Part shown: positions 32,256-45,088 of the stretch, piece after piece
How positions within the stretch are numbered: position 1 is the first letter of the stretch
Layout of the letters: the number at the start of each line of letters is the position of its first letter
Assembly (NCBI GenBank): GCA_050084985.1
Contig: JBITNC010000001.1
Coordinates: 64,976,001-65,040,000 of the forward strand
DNA from: Nageia nagi
Lineage: Eukaryota; Pinophyta
DNA: 64,000 bases
Direction of reading: 5' to 3'
Notes under the pieces: generated by a model
Seen by the model: the letters and a program-made list of their open reading frames with translations, nothing else
Told to the model about the DNA's origin: nothing
The model's database searches: none
Translations under genes and position numbers: made by a program

Positions 32256-34822
32256 TATATGATGTTGTGCCTACAAAACATACCATAAAAGATAAGATTT
32301 TGGGGACCATATTTTTGCAAAGCCAATGAGGTGCATTGCCTTAGGATTAACTTTTGGTGATAGATAGTTCATTATTAAGAGTTCAAATATGATATCAAGG
32401 AGCAATTCATAGGCATCATGCAATGAAGGCCCCAAAGAGTATCAAAGTATCTAGTCACTAGGTTTGCAGTGAAGGAGATAGGATCTAAGATATATCATTA
32501 AAACATAGATTTTTGGGTCTAAAATAAGGCTAATGGATATGGGGTTATTTTTTAAATTTGCTAGAGTTGAAATCAAATAGCATAGGCCAATAGAGGATGT
32601 CATTCCAAACAAGTTTAAGCTTGAAAATTTTGGATTTCAATCAAGCATGCAAAAATGGCTTCTAGGAGGGGATTTGCACCCCTTTGATGAACTCAAAAGG
32701 TTGAATTTTAGTGCCTACCTTGAGAAGGTAAAATTGAAATTTTAAAAAGGATAATTGATTACATTGATATATGGAAAATACCATTTTAAGCAACTTTAAC
32801 ACTTGAAAATTTTAATTTTGAGCAAGTTGGGATATATCTATTCTTAGATGCTAATTTCTATGTAGTTAGGAGGATCAAAGGGCTACATTTGGCACCTAAC
32901 TCCAAAAGATAAAATGGGATTTTAAAAAAATTAAAAATTTGATCCTATAAATGCATAAAGGGGACTAATTTGAACACATTTAAACTTGGAATTTTTTAAT
33001 TTTTACCAAGGGAAAATGGCCAAAAAGTTAGGCATAGGTTTGGGGTTGTTTGAAGGCATCAAAGAGTTCAAAAATAGTGCTTATCTTCAAGGTACACCAA
33101 AATTTGAAAATTTGTTCATATTCAAATTGATTTTTGAAGACATAGATGCATGGAAGAGGTCATTTCAAGCACATTAAACACTTGAATTTTTTATTTTGAT
33201 CAAGTTTTGCATCTCAAAAATTTAGGAGGGACTTTACACCCCTTTGATGAACTCAAAGGGATGAATTTCAGCACCTAGATAAAGGAGAGAAAAGTAAATT
33301 TTCAAGAAAATTAATTTTGAGCACATAATTGCATAGAGAAGGTGGTTTTAAGAACATTTAAACTTCAAAATTTTTCATTTTGAACAAGTTTGGATACCTA
33401 AAATTATAGGCAAGGATTTCCATGCCTTTGATGACATGAAAGGGTAGAAATTTGGTTCCTACCTCTAAATGATGAAGTTGATTTTTGATAAAAATAAAAT
33501 TTTGAGCACAATGATGCATGGATAAGGTGATTCTAAGCAATATTAATCTTTGAAATTTTCATTTTTGACAAAGTTTGAGTATCCAAGATTCTAGGAAGGG
33601 ATTTAGCATGGTTTGATGGTATCAAACCTAAAAAAAGCATTTAGTAGTGTAACTCATGGGTTTGGGTAAAACTTTCAAAATTCATAATATTTCATATGCA
33701 TATACCTATTTGGATCCTACACACCTTAGTCCAAAAGAAAAGCAAAATGGATAAGATTTGCATCAGCTAGAAGGCTAGGTGCACAAATGAAGGGGTTTGG
33801 TGACTTCAAATACTATAAAGCATTCAAAATGCACTAAGCTAAAAAAGGATTTGGATACCCATTTCCATTATATTAAGGATAGTGTATGTCAAAATTGATA
33901 AAAATGAAAAATTAAATTAGCTAGAGTACTTAGAGTAAAAATTTGTAGCACCAAAAGCACTTTGAGCACCAAAGATAGAGCACCAAAGTAGAGCACCAAG
34001 AACACTTTTGAGCACCATTTTTGGTTGCTTAAGTCAATTTTTTCTAAAAATTTCTCAATTGATGATGGATTGATCCTTTAGAGCAATTTTTGTAATTTGA
34101 ATATTTTCATACATTCTCTTTGAAAGCTCATGAGTTTTAGGAGAATTTGTTGCAAAATTTTCTAAATATTTGAATTTTATTGAATTTTTGCTAATCCATT
34201 TCTTACTTGGTAAATGTTTAGTATTCTAAATTGACTCTTCTCTTAATACATATTCCTAGACCTCTTATTCAAAACCATCCACCCCCACTCATGCTTAGTT
34301 AATTTGATTGCACTGATCCTTCTTACAGAGCATTGACAATTAGCTTTGCTCCATACTCATATTTGGAATGATTGGATAATAGTAATTCATTTCAAAGACT
34401 TGATTGAATTGAATAATATTTCTTAACTGATTGAAGAGAAAGGAAGTTTATACAATGTTGCATTATGAACTACCTCTTAGAAATCTAGCCACTATTTTGT
34501 ATCATTCTCACTTTTCTTTTCTTTATTTTATACTTTCTTTCAATCCATAGAAACTTTTGAACTATTGCAAGATAGATACCTTAGCCCCTATAAAAAATGT
34601 GAGTTAATAATTACTTCCTTTACTACATCACTTAGCTAATTCCCAAATAAGACCTACACAATTTAATCTTGTATTTATGACACAAGCTTTCGATAGAAAC
34701 CTTGGGTTACCAGTCCTTACAATAGTAGTTTAGTAATGCATTATCTCCCATTGCTAGGTTTCTTTCCCATCTTGATCATCTCATGTTGATTATCAAGTAA
34801 GAGGAAAGATTTACTTCCTAAC
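32256..34822 (+). mobile_element. Insertion of about 2.57 kb in the chromovirus RT, solo-LTR-like
   Basis: RT coding breaks off at KSLNGL and resumes at GLTRYYHKF (near 34829), so the segment between is inserted. It appears to start TGTTGTGCCTAC and end TTCCTAACA, consistent with a long solo LTR with TG...CA ends. No coding is seen inside. Exact ends and target duplication are uncertain because both borders are decayed. Confidence 0.6.
32600..33660. repeat. Degenerate tandem repeat, six units of about 170-190 bp
   Basis: Units recur near 32640, 32830, 33000, 33190, 33370 and 33555. They are marked by CACCCCTTTGATGAACTCAAA or a decayed form, followed by 'aatttt(t)agtgcctacct' and later 'gcatggagaaggt'. 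They lie inside the 2.6 kb insertion. Confidence 0.7.
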
Positions 34823-35420
34823 ATGTGGCTTTCAGGATTGACAAGGTACTACCATAAGTTTTTTGAAATATTATGTAAATATTGCATCCCACTCATTGCC
34901 TTTCTCAAGAATAATACTTTTAATTAGTCATAAATTGTAAAATAATCATTTCATAGACTAAAGTCTTCCATGTGTTCTACCCATATATTTTCCATGTCTG
35001 ATTTCTCCAAGACATTCATCATTGAGAGTGATACCTTTGGTGTTAGAATTGGAGCTATGTTGATGTAGGAAGGATGCCCCTTGGATTTTATAATTAAAGT
35101 CATATCCGATAAAAATTTGGCTAAATCCACCTACAAAAACAAAATTCTTACTATTATTTATGCATTTCAGCATCGGAGATGCTATCTCATTGGTCAATAT
35201 TTTCTCATCCAAATGAACCACCATAGTTTGAAATATTTTTTGAAACAACACATTTATAGTCCTAAATAATAAAAGTGGATCTCTAAACTTTTGGGGTATG
35301 ATTATGAGATTGTGTATCAAAAGGGTAGTGAGAATATCATTGCAAATACTCTCTCTCATAAGTTTGACACTTCAGGTCATTTCATCTCTAGTACCTCAAT
35401 GGCTTGCTTAAGTTAAGCAA
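34823..35420 (+). pseudogene. Chromovirus RT end and RNase H relic
   Basis: It resumes with YYHKFFEI, then SMSDFSKTFIIESDTFGVRI, FIIKVISDKNLAKSTYKNK, TIIYAFQHRRCYLIGQ and NHHSLKYFLKQ, the RT thumb and RNase H order. It ends near GYDYEIVYQKGSENIIANTL. Confidence 0.85.
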
Positions 35421-35679
35421 GAATGGATACATGATAGATTTACTCAAATAATGATTCAACACTTATAGACTGACCCTTCTACAAACTCTATTTCTCTTAG
35501 CATTAGGGAATTCTATGATTCAAAGGTCATATTGCACTACTCACCAACTCTTCATATTTGGAGCTAATACTTTAGGAGTAGCACACTACACCAATGATTG
35601 ACCATTATAGATTTTAAAAAAAATATAGGTGAGTGATCCAATAATTTATTGACCATGTATGAAACATGATATCAAGAAG

Positions 35680-36440
35680 TTTATTTTTGAATGTGATTTT
35701 TGTTAGCAACATAAAGGTAAGATAGTTGGTACCCCAAGGTTGCTTCAATCTCTACCCATACAAAAGAGAACTTGGACTAATATTTTAATGGATTTTATAG
35801 GTCTTCCAAATTCCTATGGTAAATCCATTATCATGGTAGTAGTGGATAGGATTTTCATATATGCACACCTTTTTCTTTGGCTCACCCTTACAATGTGATC
35901 ACTAGTGTATAACCTTTTCTAGATAATATATTCAAACTCCATCATATGCCTTCTACCATTATTAGTGATCATGATCCAACATTCACCAATAAATTTTAAT
36001 AATAATTATTTAATATCCAAGGAACTCAACTCAATATGAGCTCATCCTATCACCCAAAAAAAATGGTTAAACAAATATTATTAATAAATGCTTAAAAGCA
36101 TATCTCCATTATTTTGCTTTAGCCCAACCAGTTCAATGGGTTAAATGGATTACCTTAATTGAATGGTGGTATAATAATTCATATTATACATCTATAAGGA
36201 TTATCCCATATAAAGCCTTGTATAGCCAATCCTTAACCACTATGGCCTCCTATGTTCTTAGCAAAACTAATTCCCAAGGAGTGGAAACTACCTTAACCAA
36301 TCATGATGATATAATCTACATCCTTTGGGAGAATCTTCAAGTCGATCAACACCATATGAAATAATAAGCTAATCAACAATGGGTTGAGAGATAATTCCCA
36401 AAAGAGATATTTTTTATATAGTTTCAATTGTATTGGATCT
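35680..36440 (+). pseudogene. Chromovirus integrase relic
   Basis: It shows QHKGKIVGTPRLLQSLPI, TWTNILMDFIGLPNSYGKSI, KLHHMPSTIISDHDPTFTNK and SSYHPKKNG. The first two catalytic Asp are present; the third acidic position is lost (Asn). The segment after it includes WVKWITLIEWWYNNSYYTS. Confidence 0.85.
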
Positions 36441-36564
36441 ATGACATATAAATTGGCATTTTGAGCATCATCTAAAATTCATTCTATTTTGCATGTCTTC
36501 TTCCTTAAGAAGGTATTAGGCTCCCAAGCCATAGTTTAGACTAACCTACTTGAATTCACTAAGG

Positions 36565-36745
36565 ATGGCTCAATAATGGTTGAACTTGAGGCTATTTTGG
36601 ATCATTACACATATCATCTTTGCAAATACACCATTACTGAAGTTCTTATCCAAGTTCATGGATTATCCCCTAAGGAGGTAACTTAGGATACACTCCACCA
36701 TCTTCAACAATAGTTTCCCAATTTTCATCTTTGAGGAAAGAGCTC
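36565..36745 (+). pseudogene. Chromovirus chromodomain relic
   Basis: It reads ELEAILDHYTYHLCKYTITE and VLIQVHGLSPKEVT, then DTLHHLQQ with stops, matching the pattern ILDxR...I.EYLIKWKGLP.EDATWE. Chromodomains target such elements to chromatin marks (family knowledge). Confidence 0.75.
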
Positions 36746-36749
36746 TCTT

Positions 36750-36764
36750 TTAAGAGGGGTGGCA
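36750..36764 (+). other. Chromovirus polypurine tract
   Basis: TTAAGAGGGGTGGCA directly before the 3' LTR; AAGAGGGG is the purine core. Confidence 0.7.
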
Positions 36765-37143
36765 TGTTAGGATCCCATATCTAAACATTTACTTAGATTA
36801 TAGTAGTCAATTAATTAGATTATATACTTATATTAAAATGTAAGGTGGAACGATATAACTGTAAGGTGAATTACCATTTTGTATTAAATAATCGATTACA
36901 ATTAGGATAGATGGACTATAAATATGTGTGGAAGAAGAATAGTCATCATCTTGGAAAATATTTTATTATGAGTTGTAAGTAGGTAACCCCCTCAAAGAAA
37001 CCCATAATTAATTTTTCTATTCATTAAAGTTATTCTATTCATTTTCATTTTGATTCATTTTGTTATTATTTTAGATCTATAGTAGCTTGTGTTTCTCTCT
37101 TATTTGGATCAAATCCTATTTAGGATCTTGTGGGTTCCTAACA
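36765..37143 (+). repeat. Chromovirus 3' LTR
   Basis: It begins TGTTAGGATCCCATATCT and ends GGGTTCCTAACA, the partner of 28885-29278. Confidence 0.9.
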
Positions 37144-37189
37144 ATTATGCATATTTACTTTATTAAGAGGATTAATACATATGTACCTT

Positions 37190-37560
37190 AAAATGAATAT
37201 TGTTGAGTTTGATGAGATGACCAACCATTTGATTATATTTCTCTTGAGTTCCATGCTATAATAATTTATGATCCATAGAGTGGGTTATACATGAGGGTGA
37301 TGACCAAGGTAATCTTTCCTTATGTAGGAGTCAAATACATGACTCACCCAAAACCAAGACACTAAACTATAAGAAACCAACAAGCTTAAAAATACCTAGC
37401 TTATAGATTTACTAGCCTACCTTGCTTACATGCCTGACTAGAATATATCTCTAGGAAAAATAATAACTTTTAAAATTTGACTCACACCGCTCACATTAAA
37501 AAAGATAAAATCAAACTAGTGAAAACTTAAAAGAGATAATCACATCATTGAGAATTGAAT
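37190..37560 (+). other. Gypsy-3 leader segment shared with Gypsy-1
   Basis: Shared stretches include TGAGGGTGATGACCAAGGTAA, TAGGAGTCAAA and ACCGCTCACATT. This is noncoding in both elements. Confidence 0.75.
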
Positions 37561-37749
37561 GATTAGGCATATAGATTATTTGTTGCATTTTTTCCTCTCA
37601 TAGATAAAATTAAAAATGAAATAATGAAAGAATATAAATTTTGTTATTTCTACTTGAACATTGAGATAATTATAAGCATGTGTTTTTGTCCCTTCACCAC
37701 CTATATTACCAAGGAACATGTTAAGTGGAAATAATATTTAAAATCCTTA

Positions 37750-39093
37750 ATCTTTTAGAAAATGATGGAGTATGATCTGTGGAACTACATGGTTGAAACT
37801 CATAGTCATAATACTTACCTAAGTAAATCTAAACATAGTTTTCTACCTTCTAAACATTCACATCATGTGTGTGATGATGAATAATATGAATCACCCTATA
37901 GGAAAGTTACATGTTCTAGACATAGTTTGTATTATTCTCTTTTAGATGAATGAGAAGATAACAAGTATGATAAATCCTCTTAGGTATAATCATCACACCT
38001 CAAGGAAATAATTACTTGTTATCAAAATTCTTACCATCATTCATACACATTCACCCCTACCAATCATAAAAAAATTCCTTATGATTTTCCTGATAGTATA
38101 TTGGACTATTATTATAAGAAGGAAGATGTTTATGATCCATACACTTCATCTACCACCCATTGTTCAAATCAATATAATAATTATAGACACCCATGTTGCA
38201 TCCCTTGATAACCATGATGATTTATCTTATCTTCGCTATCATCATAATGCATATTAACACTATTGTCCATCGGATACCTTTGTTATGTCATACCATGATC
38301 ATGACCCATATCAAATCATTACTTCATCTAGTGAATATCATTATAAGAGATGTGATAGTATTCATTATCCTTACCCATCCATCATGTATATCTCAAAATC
38401 TAGTAGGTATCACACTTTTTCCATGACACCCATACCTTTTCTATAGCTTATGATAAGCACTATAGTATTGTCCCATAGATCATCTATGAAACTAAAGTTA
38501 CTTATCTAAAAAGCTACCCATCCATCTCAGCTTCATCTCATCATCTTGTCAATCATAGTAATCCACTACCTTCACATCAAAAACCAATGAACAAAAAGAA
38601 ATATTCAAACCTTTTTTCTAAATTATCCCATCTTCAATGTAAAAATAATCCCTTATATTATGATGGTCACACTATTTCTATTCTTAAAGAACTCATTTTA
38701 ACTTCACCACCATTCCCTACATATAATAAAAATCCCATTCTCACCTCAACTTCATCTTATCCATCATCCTCATCCATTGTGAAACAAAATCTCAAAGACC
38801 AAAAAATCCATGATGTGATATTATATCCACCTCTAAAATCTTATACACTCAACTTTTCTCAAGAACCATCCATTTCATATACAATTAACATCTTTACCCC
38901 ATTTGAATCTCCATATACCCTTGATAAGGAATCTTTGGTACCTACAACATACACACCTACATCATTTCCTACTTTATGTACTCTAAATAAGACTCTATAC
39001 ACACTTAGTTCACCTACTAGCTTCACACCCTCAACTCCATTATCACCTATACATCCTTATACACCATTGCATCTAAAACCTACTCCTGAATAA
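37750..39093 (+). pseudogene. Gypsy-3 low-complexity ORF relic
   Basis: A long reading frame with stops, rich in Ser, His, Tyr, Pro and Thr. The part at 38587-39093 is open for 168 codons (starting MNKKKYSNLFSKLSHL) and Pro/Ser/Thr-rich. It lies where Gypsy-1 has the charged N-terminal gag, but is not similar. I do not recognise it. Confidence 0.5.
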
Positions 39094-40337
39094 TATAAAT
39101 CATTAGGAACTCAAGTTAATTAATTTGAGGTATTTCATGTTGCATCTTGTAATCCATCAATTAATTTATTTCCTAAATATATTAATTATAGTGATGAAAA
39201 ACATAATAATATCTCTAAAATCCATCCTATATGGGATATGTTTCCTACTTCAGGAATGGGGGAATTTATTCTATATATAATTTTTTAGAGAAGTGGATCA
39301 TCCAATGCAATAATTGGATTTAGATACCCTTATGTCTCTTAAATAAGAGGATCAAAACCTTAAGGGCATAGAATAGTCATCTCTTGAGATATATAATGAA
39401 TAACCTAACCAAGATATTTATGATATAGAGCATCCATATATCAAGATGCCTCATCAAAATGTTATTAGTGGTAAACTCATACCATATATTGGACATCTAA
39501 TCTATAATGAAAATTTCAATTCTAATGATAAAAAATATATAGTTGAGTTAGTCATTTATTCTTATCCTTTTCTTTATTCATATATTAGTAATGCTAAATA
39601 AGATAATGAAACTTTTGATATACAGGATCAATCATCCGATCTAGGATTGGGAGAGCATAAAATGATTTTTTAATCTTAAGTAATCCTCAATTGGTGAAAT
39701 ATAATTAGTGCAACTATAAAACATAATGGTTCCCCCACCTCTTGAAAATCAGGATAAGCATCTTGATATTTGGATACTCTATATCTTAAATATATCTCAA
39801 GAGACTATTAAAGATTTAATAGTCTCAAATGAAAGTTGAGATGCATAATGAGAATCCAATTAGGAGAAAATATCAAGAGTATATTCATAAATGTTAGAGT
39901 AAAAAAAAGATAATTTAACTTGGAAGATTTTGAATGATGACATGACTCATCATGGATGTATATCATAAACAAGTTAGTCTAAAAATATGAGTGAAGATTG
40001 GTATTATTATGAATTAAATGAAGAATAGATTAGTATCGAGTCAATGAAAGATGATCAATATTTATTTGAGACTATTAAAGAAAATTCTTTATTACCTATA
40101 TCCCTTTCTATACTTCCATAATAACCTCTTCCATCAAGACTACCCACACTTATTTTCATCACATCTCAATTCACCTAGTTAAGTAAAGATCGTAGTGATA
40201 AAAATTCTTTATTGAATGCTATCTCCCTTAATTTGGAAAAAAAATTCACCAAATGCATAACATTTTGAGCAGTAATTTATCATGCAAAACTCAACTCAAC
40301 TGGATAAGAGTAATGAGGAACAACAAGGCCTAGCTTG

Positions 40338-40592
40338 ACATTTACCCCATTGGCCAGGCCATTGTCAAAAACATTTCATATGATCTCTCTCCTTGCACAT
40401 AGAAATTAAGATCCAAATGTAAAATAGCCAAAGTGGTATAATGAAATTGAGTATTATAATTATCATCATCAAAAAGGGCATGACACCAATAAATATTTAA
40501 CTATAAGAAATAAAGTACAAGACTTGATTGACAAGGAAGAGCTTAAAGTAGACACTTATATGGAATTAAGATTGAGTCCATCACACCTTTGA
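40338..40592 (+). pseudogene. Gypsy-3 gag zinc-knuckle region
   Basis: It reads TFTPLARPLSKTFHM and KWYNEIEYYNYHHQKGHDTN, then NKVQDLIDKEELKVD. This aligns with Gypsy-1 NFTPLSEPLAKIL, KWYKENEFCAYHRRKGHNTD and HKIQDLIDSRKIDVD. Both Cys ligands are replaced by Tyr. The gag core expected upstream was not found. Confidence 0.8.
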
Positions 40593-41589
40593 TTTTCCTA
40601 TCTTTCACATCATTCACATAGGGGGAAGTTCTTCCCCACTTCATCCATATTTTTTCTTTTTCTTCAAATCATCAAGGTAAAAAAATAAATAGAAAGCTAT
40701 CAAACCCAAAAATATTAGAAAATTATAAAAATACTAATGTTATGCCCATAACCTCAAAGGAAATATTTGTGAAGTGTTTGTTTACAATCATAAAAAGAAT
40801 CTTTATTATGATCATACTTATAGCCTCAAAGCACGAGCCATCTGATCAAAAACTAGTTTATACTTAGAGATTTCAATTTATTTGGACACTTTGAAGGTTA
40901 TAAGTAATATGGATTCTCAAAAAAAGTAAAAATCATAGAACTCTAAAACTCATTTCTCAAAAGAGTAAGTCTTAACTCTTTGTTTATACATAGTTTACAA
41001 TTTGAATCACACCCATCTATCATTGGTCTAATCCTAAAAATCTTCAATTATGACCACCTTAGTATTACGTATCTCATGGCACTTGGGTAAAATTCAAATG
41101 ATCCATATTCAATCATCATTCCTTAGTTACCACTATTTTCAACCATATTACCAAAAATCAAATATTTTCAAAAATCCCAAAAATTAAATATTCTCAAAAG
41201 TATTTAAAATTGAATCTTTCCAAAATTTGAAAATATAATTATTTCTACTCAAAACTTATAATTATTTGTAACTTTTTGGAGCAATAATTGGCTATTAGGT
41301 GTGTTTCCCTTAATTTTAATTGCCTACATTGAGTAACCATTAAATAAAATCTCAAGATAGATACAACATTAATATCCTATTTTAGAAAATGATGCAATCT
41401 CATTATAAAATGGTTATGATAAATTTTTACCCAATATGTTTACCATACCATTTCACTTTATGTTTTTCAATCCTTCCATTCCAATTGAGTGTAATATTTT
41501 ATTCTAACAACTCATATAGGCATACATACATTACTTATATTTACTCCCTTACCATTATAAAAGTATACTTAATATTATTACTATTATAA

Positions 41590-42060
41590 AAGAAATAGTT
41601 TATGAACTTGATATCCTTGTTAGTTTTATTAACATTTCCATGTTATATTTTTGAAACATGGGATGATAAATAAACATAATTATCATTCATTTGGGTCTGT
41701 TATGGAATCATACACATTTTGACATTTAATAGTCTTGAAATAGTAAAAAAATGTGGTGTTACTTGAGCATCATTTTCAGTGAAAATGGTACATGTTCATC
41801 CTATTATTTTTTCGATCCTAAACCCATGAATAAAAAAAAAAAACATTATAAAATAATATATTACATTGATGATTCCTGGGTGATTACAATATCATCTACC
41901 ATGGCTATATATACCTAACTAGCAATAGAGCAAGTATGTAGCAAGATTGAAAGGTTAGTCCTCATTGAGACTATAGATGCCTACTGATAGTGGGGTATAC
42001 CTTACGAGTGGCTACATATTTATTTTGGTTAGCGATATTATTTCCTATGAATCTTTGTAT
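41590..42060 (+). other. Gypsy-3 3' untranslated segment shared with Gypsy-1 and Gypsy-2
   Basis: Shared core CCTGGGTGATTACAATATC near 41876, then CCTTACGAGTGG near 42000. The stretch before it (41590-41850) is closest to Gypsy-2 (58140-58440, minus). Confidence 0.75.
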
Positions 42061-42392
42061 GTTGCATATGAATGAAGTAGCTTATATATTTCATGCTCTT
42101 GGGACATTCAATTTAAGATTTTATAGAGAAGTAAATAAATTTCATCACACACATATGAGTCCATGATAATTTTGGGTGCATTGTGACTTTGTTTTATATC
42201 ATCTCAAGATGAGAGAATCTTATTGGGATTGGTTGATGGGGTCAACTTGAATATTTTGGGGATTACATTTCTTCATCATCCCATACCTTCATCACATACT
42301 ATTTATTATTATACTTATGCAAGTTAATTCCTTGGTGATTTTATTAGCTTATCTTTATAAGCACTCAATACATCATGTATATGTACATATTA

Positions 42393-43559
42393 TGTAATGT
42401 ATAAGATCATTAACATTGCAATATATCTGATACAAATATTCTTATAGCTTGACATATCTTATTGCTCAATGGCTTCTAATATGTTCATAATCTAAACAAT
42501 GTCTTAATGAATCCTTGTTTATAAGGAGACATAAAAAAGAATACCATCATGAATATTTACTTCTCTAGAAAATCATGAATATCATGGATATTGTGGATTG
42601 TTAGAAAATCATGAATGTCTTAATGTACATACACTTATTTATATGTTTTTATATTTGTTATAACATGTTTTTTCTATATCAAACTACCCACTTTCCTTAC
42701 AAGTTATTAAAATTAAGGTGCTTTCATAGTTTTTGGAAAAAAGAGTAAGTAATTGCTCTTCCCATTAAAATTAAATTCAACATTGTTGTTGTTAAAACCT
42801 TTTACTTCTATTATTATTTGCAAGTTTAAGCAAGAAGTTTCCTCTCGTAGATTGATAGATGTCAACCTCAAAAAGTTAACACTAGAGCATTGTTAATTTT
42901 TATATCTTCCATCATTCTTTAGGATTGAGAATAAGAAATTTTTCTTACCATTGAATTGGAATTTGATCCTCTCCACCTATTTTCATTATCATAACTTACA
43001 TCATTTATATTACAATTTTTCTTATATGTTATACCTTGTTCCATATCCCTTACACATATTTATAATAAAATATTTTTCAAATATCCAAATGACAAATGAT
43101 GCAATCTGATGCTAAATGTTTTCAAATAATTTCTTACTTAATGTTTAAATTTAGAAAATATTTAACTTCTTTTCCTTATTTAAAATTCAAAAATAAAAAG
43201 CAAAATTTCATCATAAAATTTGAAAACATTCAATAATATCAAATTTAACATTTTCATTACAAATCCAACAATTTCCAAAATATTCATTTACATATCCATA
43301 TCCAAAAAAATATTTTAAACCATTAAAATCAATATCATAACTATTAAAATAAACCAAAATATTCTAACAATCCACAATATCCACATCTAAATATATTTGT
43401 AATGTATAAGATCATTAACATTGCAATATATCTATTACAAATATTCTTATAGCTTGACATATCTTATTGCTCAATGGCTTCTAATATGTACATAATCTAA
43501 ACAATGTCTTAATGAATCCTTGTTTATTAGGAGACATAAACAAGAATACCATCATGAAT
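42393..43559. repeat. Pair of 162-bp direct repeats 1005 bp apart
   Basis: Copies at 42393-42554 and 43398-43559 differ at only a handful of bases, by eye. They begin TGTAATGTATAAGATCATTA and end ACCATCATGAAT. The intervening 843 bp is AT-rich noncoding. Confidence 0.85.
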
Positions 43560-44176
43560 CCTTGATGGGAAATATTATCCTTTCCCTCATCATGAGTCCT
43601 TGATAAGGCATAATCAACAAAATCTAAAATCCATAAAAATACAAAATATAATTGAAATAATCAAAATTGGCATTTGGTCATCCAAAAAATTCAAATGTAT
43701 AAAAATCCTAGCTAAGAGGACCATCTTGATAGTTTCCTACACTATCTCATTTTATCTTCAATATGTCATTATTTTTACTAAATTTTAATTATCATTTATA
43801 ACTTGTTTTATGTTGTGTTTTGTCACATCATGTTTCATAAAAACAAATCTGAGAGGATTCATGACATTGATATGTGGCACATCGAAGTAAGCCCATAATC
43901 AACTAGTAAAAATGGTTTTAAGTCTCCTAAGATATACAATCACAAATCTTACAATAGTCAAAATTGGGGAAATTAATATTATGAATATTAAATTTTCTAT
44001 TTATATTGTTGTATTTCTTCAAATATCCTCATCATTATGTTTTGAAAATTATTTTTATTATTTACACCATCTAAGAGATGTCACACATTGCTATGTGGTA
44101 CATTGAAGTAAGACCACAACCAACTAGCAATCATGGTTTCAAGTCTCCTAATAATTACCAACAAACCACATAATAT
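43560..44176. other. AT-rich spacer between Gypsy-3 and Gypsy-2
   Basis: A short internal duplication is visible: 'acattg.tatgtggcacat.gaagtaag.cc' with 'caactag' recurs near 43862 and 44082. No gene seen. Confidence 0.45.
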
Positions 44177-45088
44177 GTGTTCTTATTGTACTACCCAAAA
44201 AGCAACCTTGTTAGTAAATAAGATAAATAATATTAGAGTAAATATGTATTTTATTTCTCTTGAATAGACCTCAAATGTACAATTATGAATCTCTGTATTC
44301 GTTGTGCCTTATTGTAAGGGATTTTACAAAATTATGTTTTAGAGCCTCTTGTCCTTTTATAGAGCTATCAACATTCTGGGTGAAGTTGTTGGTGGCTATC
44401 TCTAATCATTAGCATTTGATATGTAGTCATTGGTGTTTTTGCAATTGGAGCATTTTTTTGCTAGATCTCATATCCTACTTGATTTCTTCTCAATCTCTTA
44501 TTTTCTGGTTGTTATTGAATTAGTAAACCTTTGATATTCTACACCTCAACACCTATGGACCCTACACACATACCAAAATAAACCATCAAACATACCTACT
44601 CACATAAAAATATGAAGTACTAAACTAAAATATATGAACAAGTGCATAAATAAAGTACTTAACTCTTCAAAAGCTCTATGTGAATTTCTACAAAGTTCTT
44701 TTACTTTGAATTTGGATCCTTTTCTTTAATGTTCAAGGTATTATTTATAGATTGAGGAAACTGAAGAAGTTTCTATTTTGGAGACAAAAATCAAGATACA
44801 AAAGCTCATCCAATCTTGTCATGGTTATGATCTAGTGCTTAGACACATAGGATTAGTGATGAATAATCCTTAATCCAAAGCTTTTTGAAGAAAGTTTTTA
44901 ATAACTTGCCATTTTTATTTTGATTTTACCAATCATAGAGTCATTGACATTTGGATGTCGAATGTTAACATCTGGTATAGGTTGTTGATGTTCATATTTA
45001 GACATTACATTTTATTTTTATTATAGCTTTTATAATAATTTTTTATTTTTGTATCCCTCTTTTGAATTGCCATTTTTGGGTGTCTATA
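44177..45088 (-). repeat. Gypsy-2 3' LTR (probable)
   Basis: Read on the minus strand it begins TATAGACACCC (Gypsy-1: TGTAGACACT) directly after the PPT. Near its middle a TATA-like CTATAAATAATAC and TATGTGTGTAGGGTCCATAG resemble the Gypsy-1 LTR. The end near 44177 (GTACAATAAGAACACA) is inferred from resemblance to ...GTACACA. Much shorter than the Gypsy-1 LTR, with no U3 arrays. Confidence 0.6.

Larger units (their letters stand above)
28885..37143 (+). mobile_element. Chromovirus (Ty3/gypsy), old copy with both LTRs
   Basis: LTRs at 28885-29278 and 36765-37143, an initiator-Met-type PBS, gag, protease, RT, RNase H, integrase and a chromodomain relic, all decayed by stops and indels. The LTRs differ at many positions, so this is the oldest complete element. 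Short LTRs and the C-terminal chromodomain suit the Reina/Tekay-type chromoviruses (inference). Flanks ACACA (28880-28884) and ATTAT (37144-37148) do not match, so no target duplication is visible. RT is interrupted by a 2.6 kb insertion. Confidence 0.9.
37144..43000 (+). mobile_element. Gypsy-3: pol-less relative of Gypsy-1 (limits uncertain)
   Basis: Three segments match Gypsy-1 in order: leader (37190-37560 versus 2900-3260), gag zinc-knuckle region (40338-40592 versus 5580-5820) and 3' untranslated region (41590-42060 versus 12850-13270). Between the last two lie only about 1.2 kb, where Gypsy-1 has over 7 kb with pol and the extra ORF. The 5' end is cut at the chromovirus LTR. I found no plus-strand 3' LTR, so the right end is a guess. 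Confidence 0.65.

Noticed and set aside
34958-35359. Minus-strand ORF of 133 codons
   Set aside because: The plus strand here encodes recognisable chromovirus RNase H; the minus frame is its shadow.
28880-37148. Target site duplication for the chromovirus
   Set aside because: The 5-bp flanks ACACA and ATTAT do not match; decay or recombination is likely.
41389-41589. 66-codon ORF in Gypsy-3
   Set aside because: Hydrophobic, AT-driven, with no match to gag, pol or the extra ORF.
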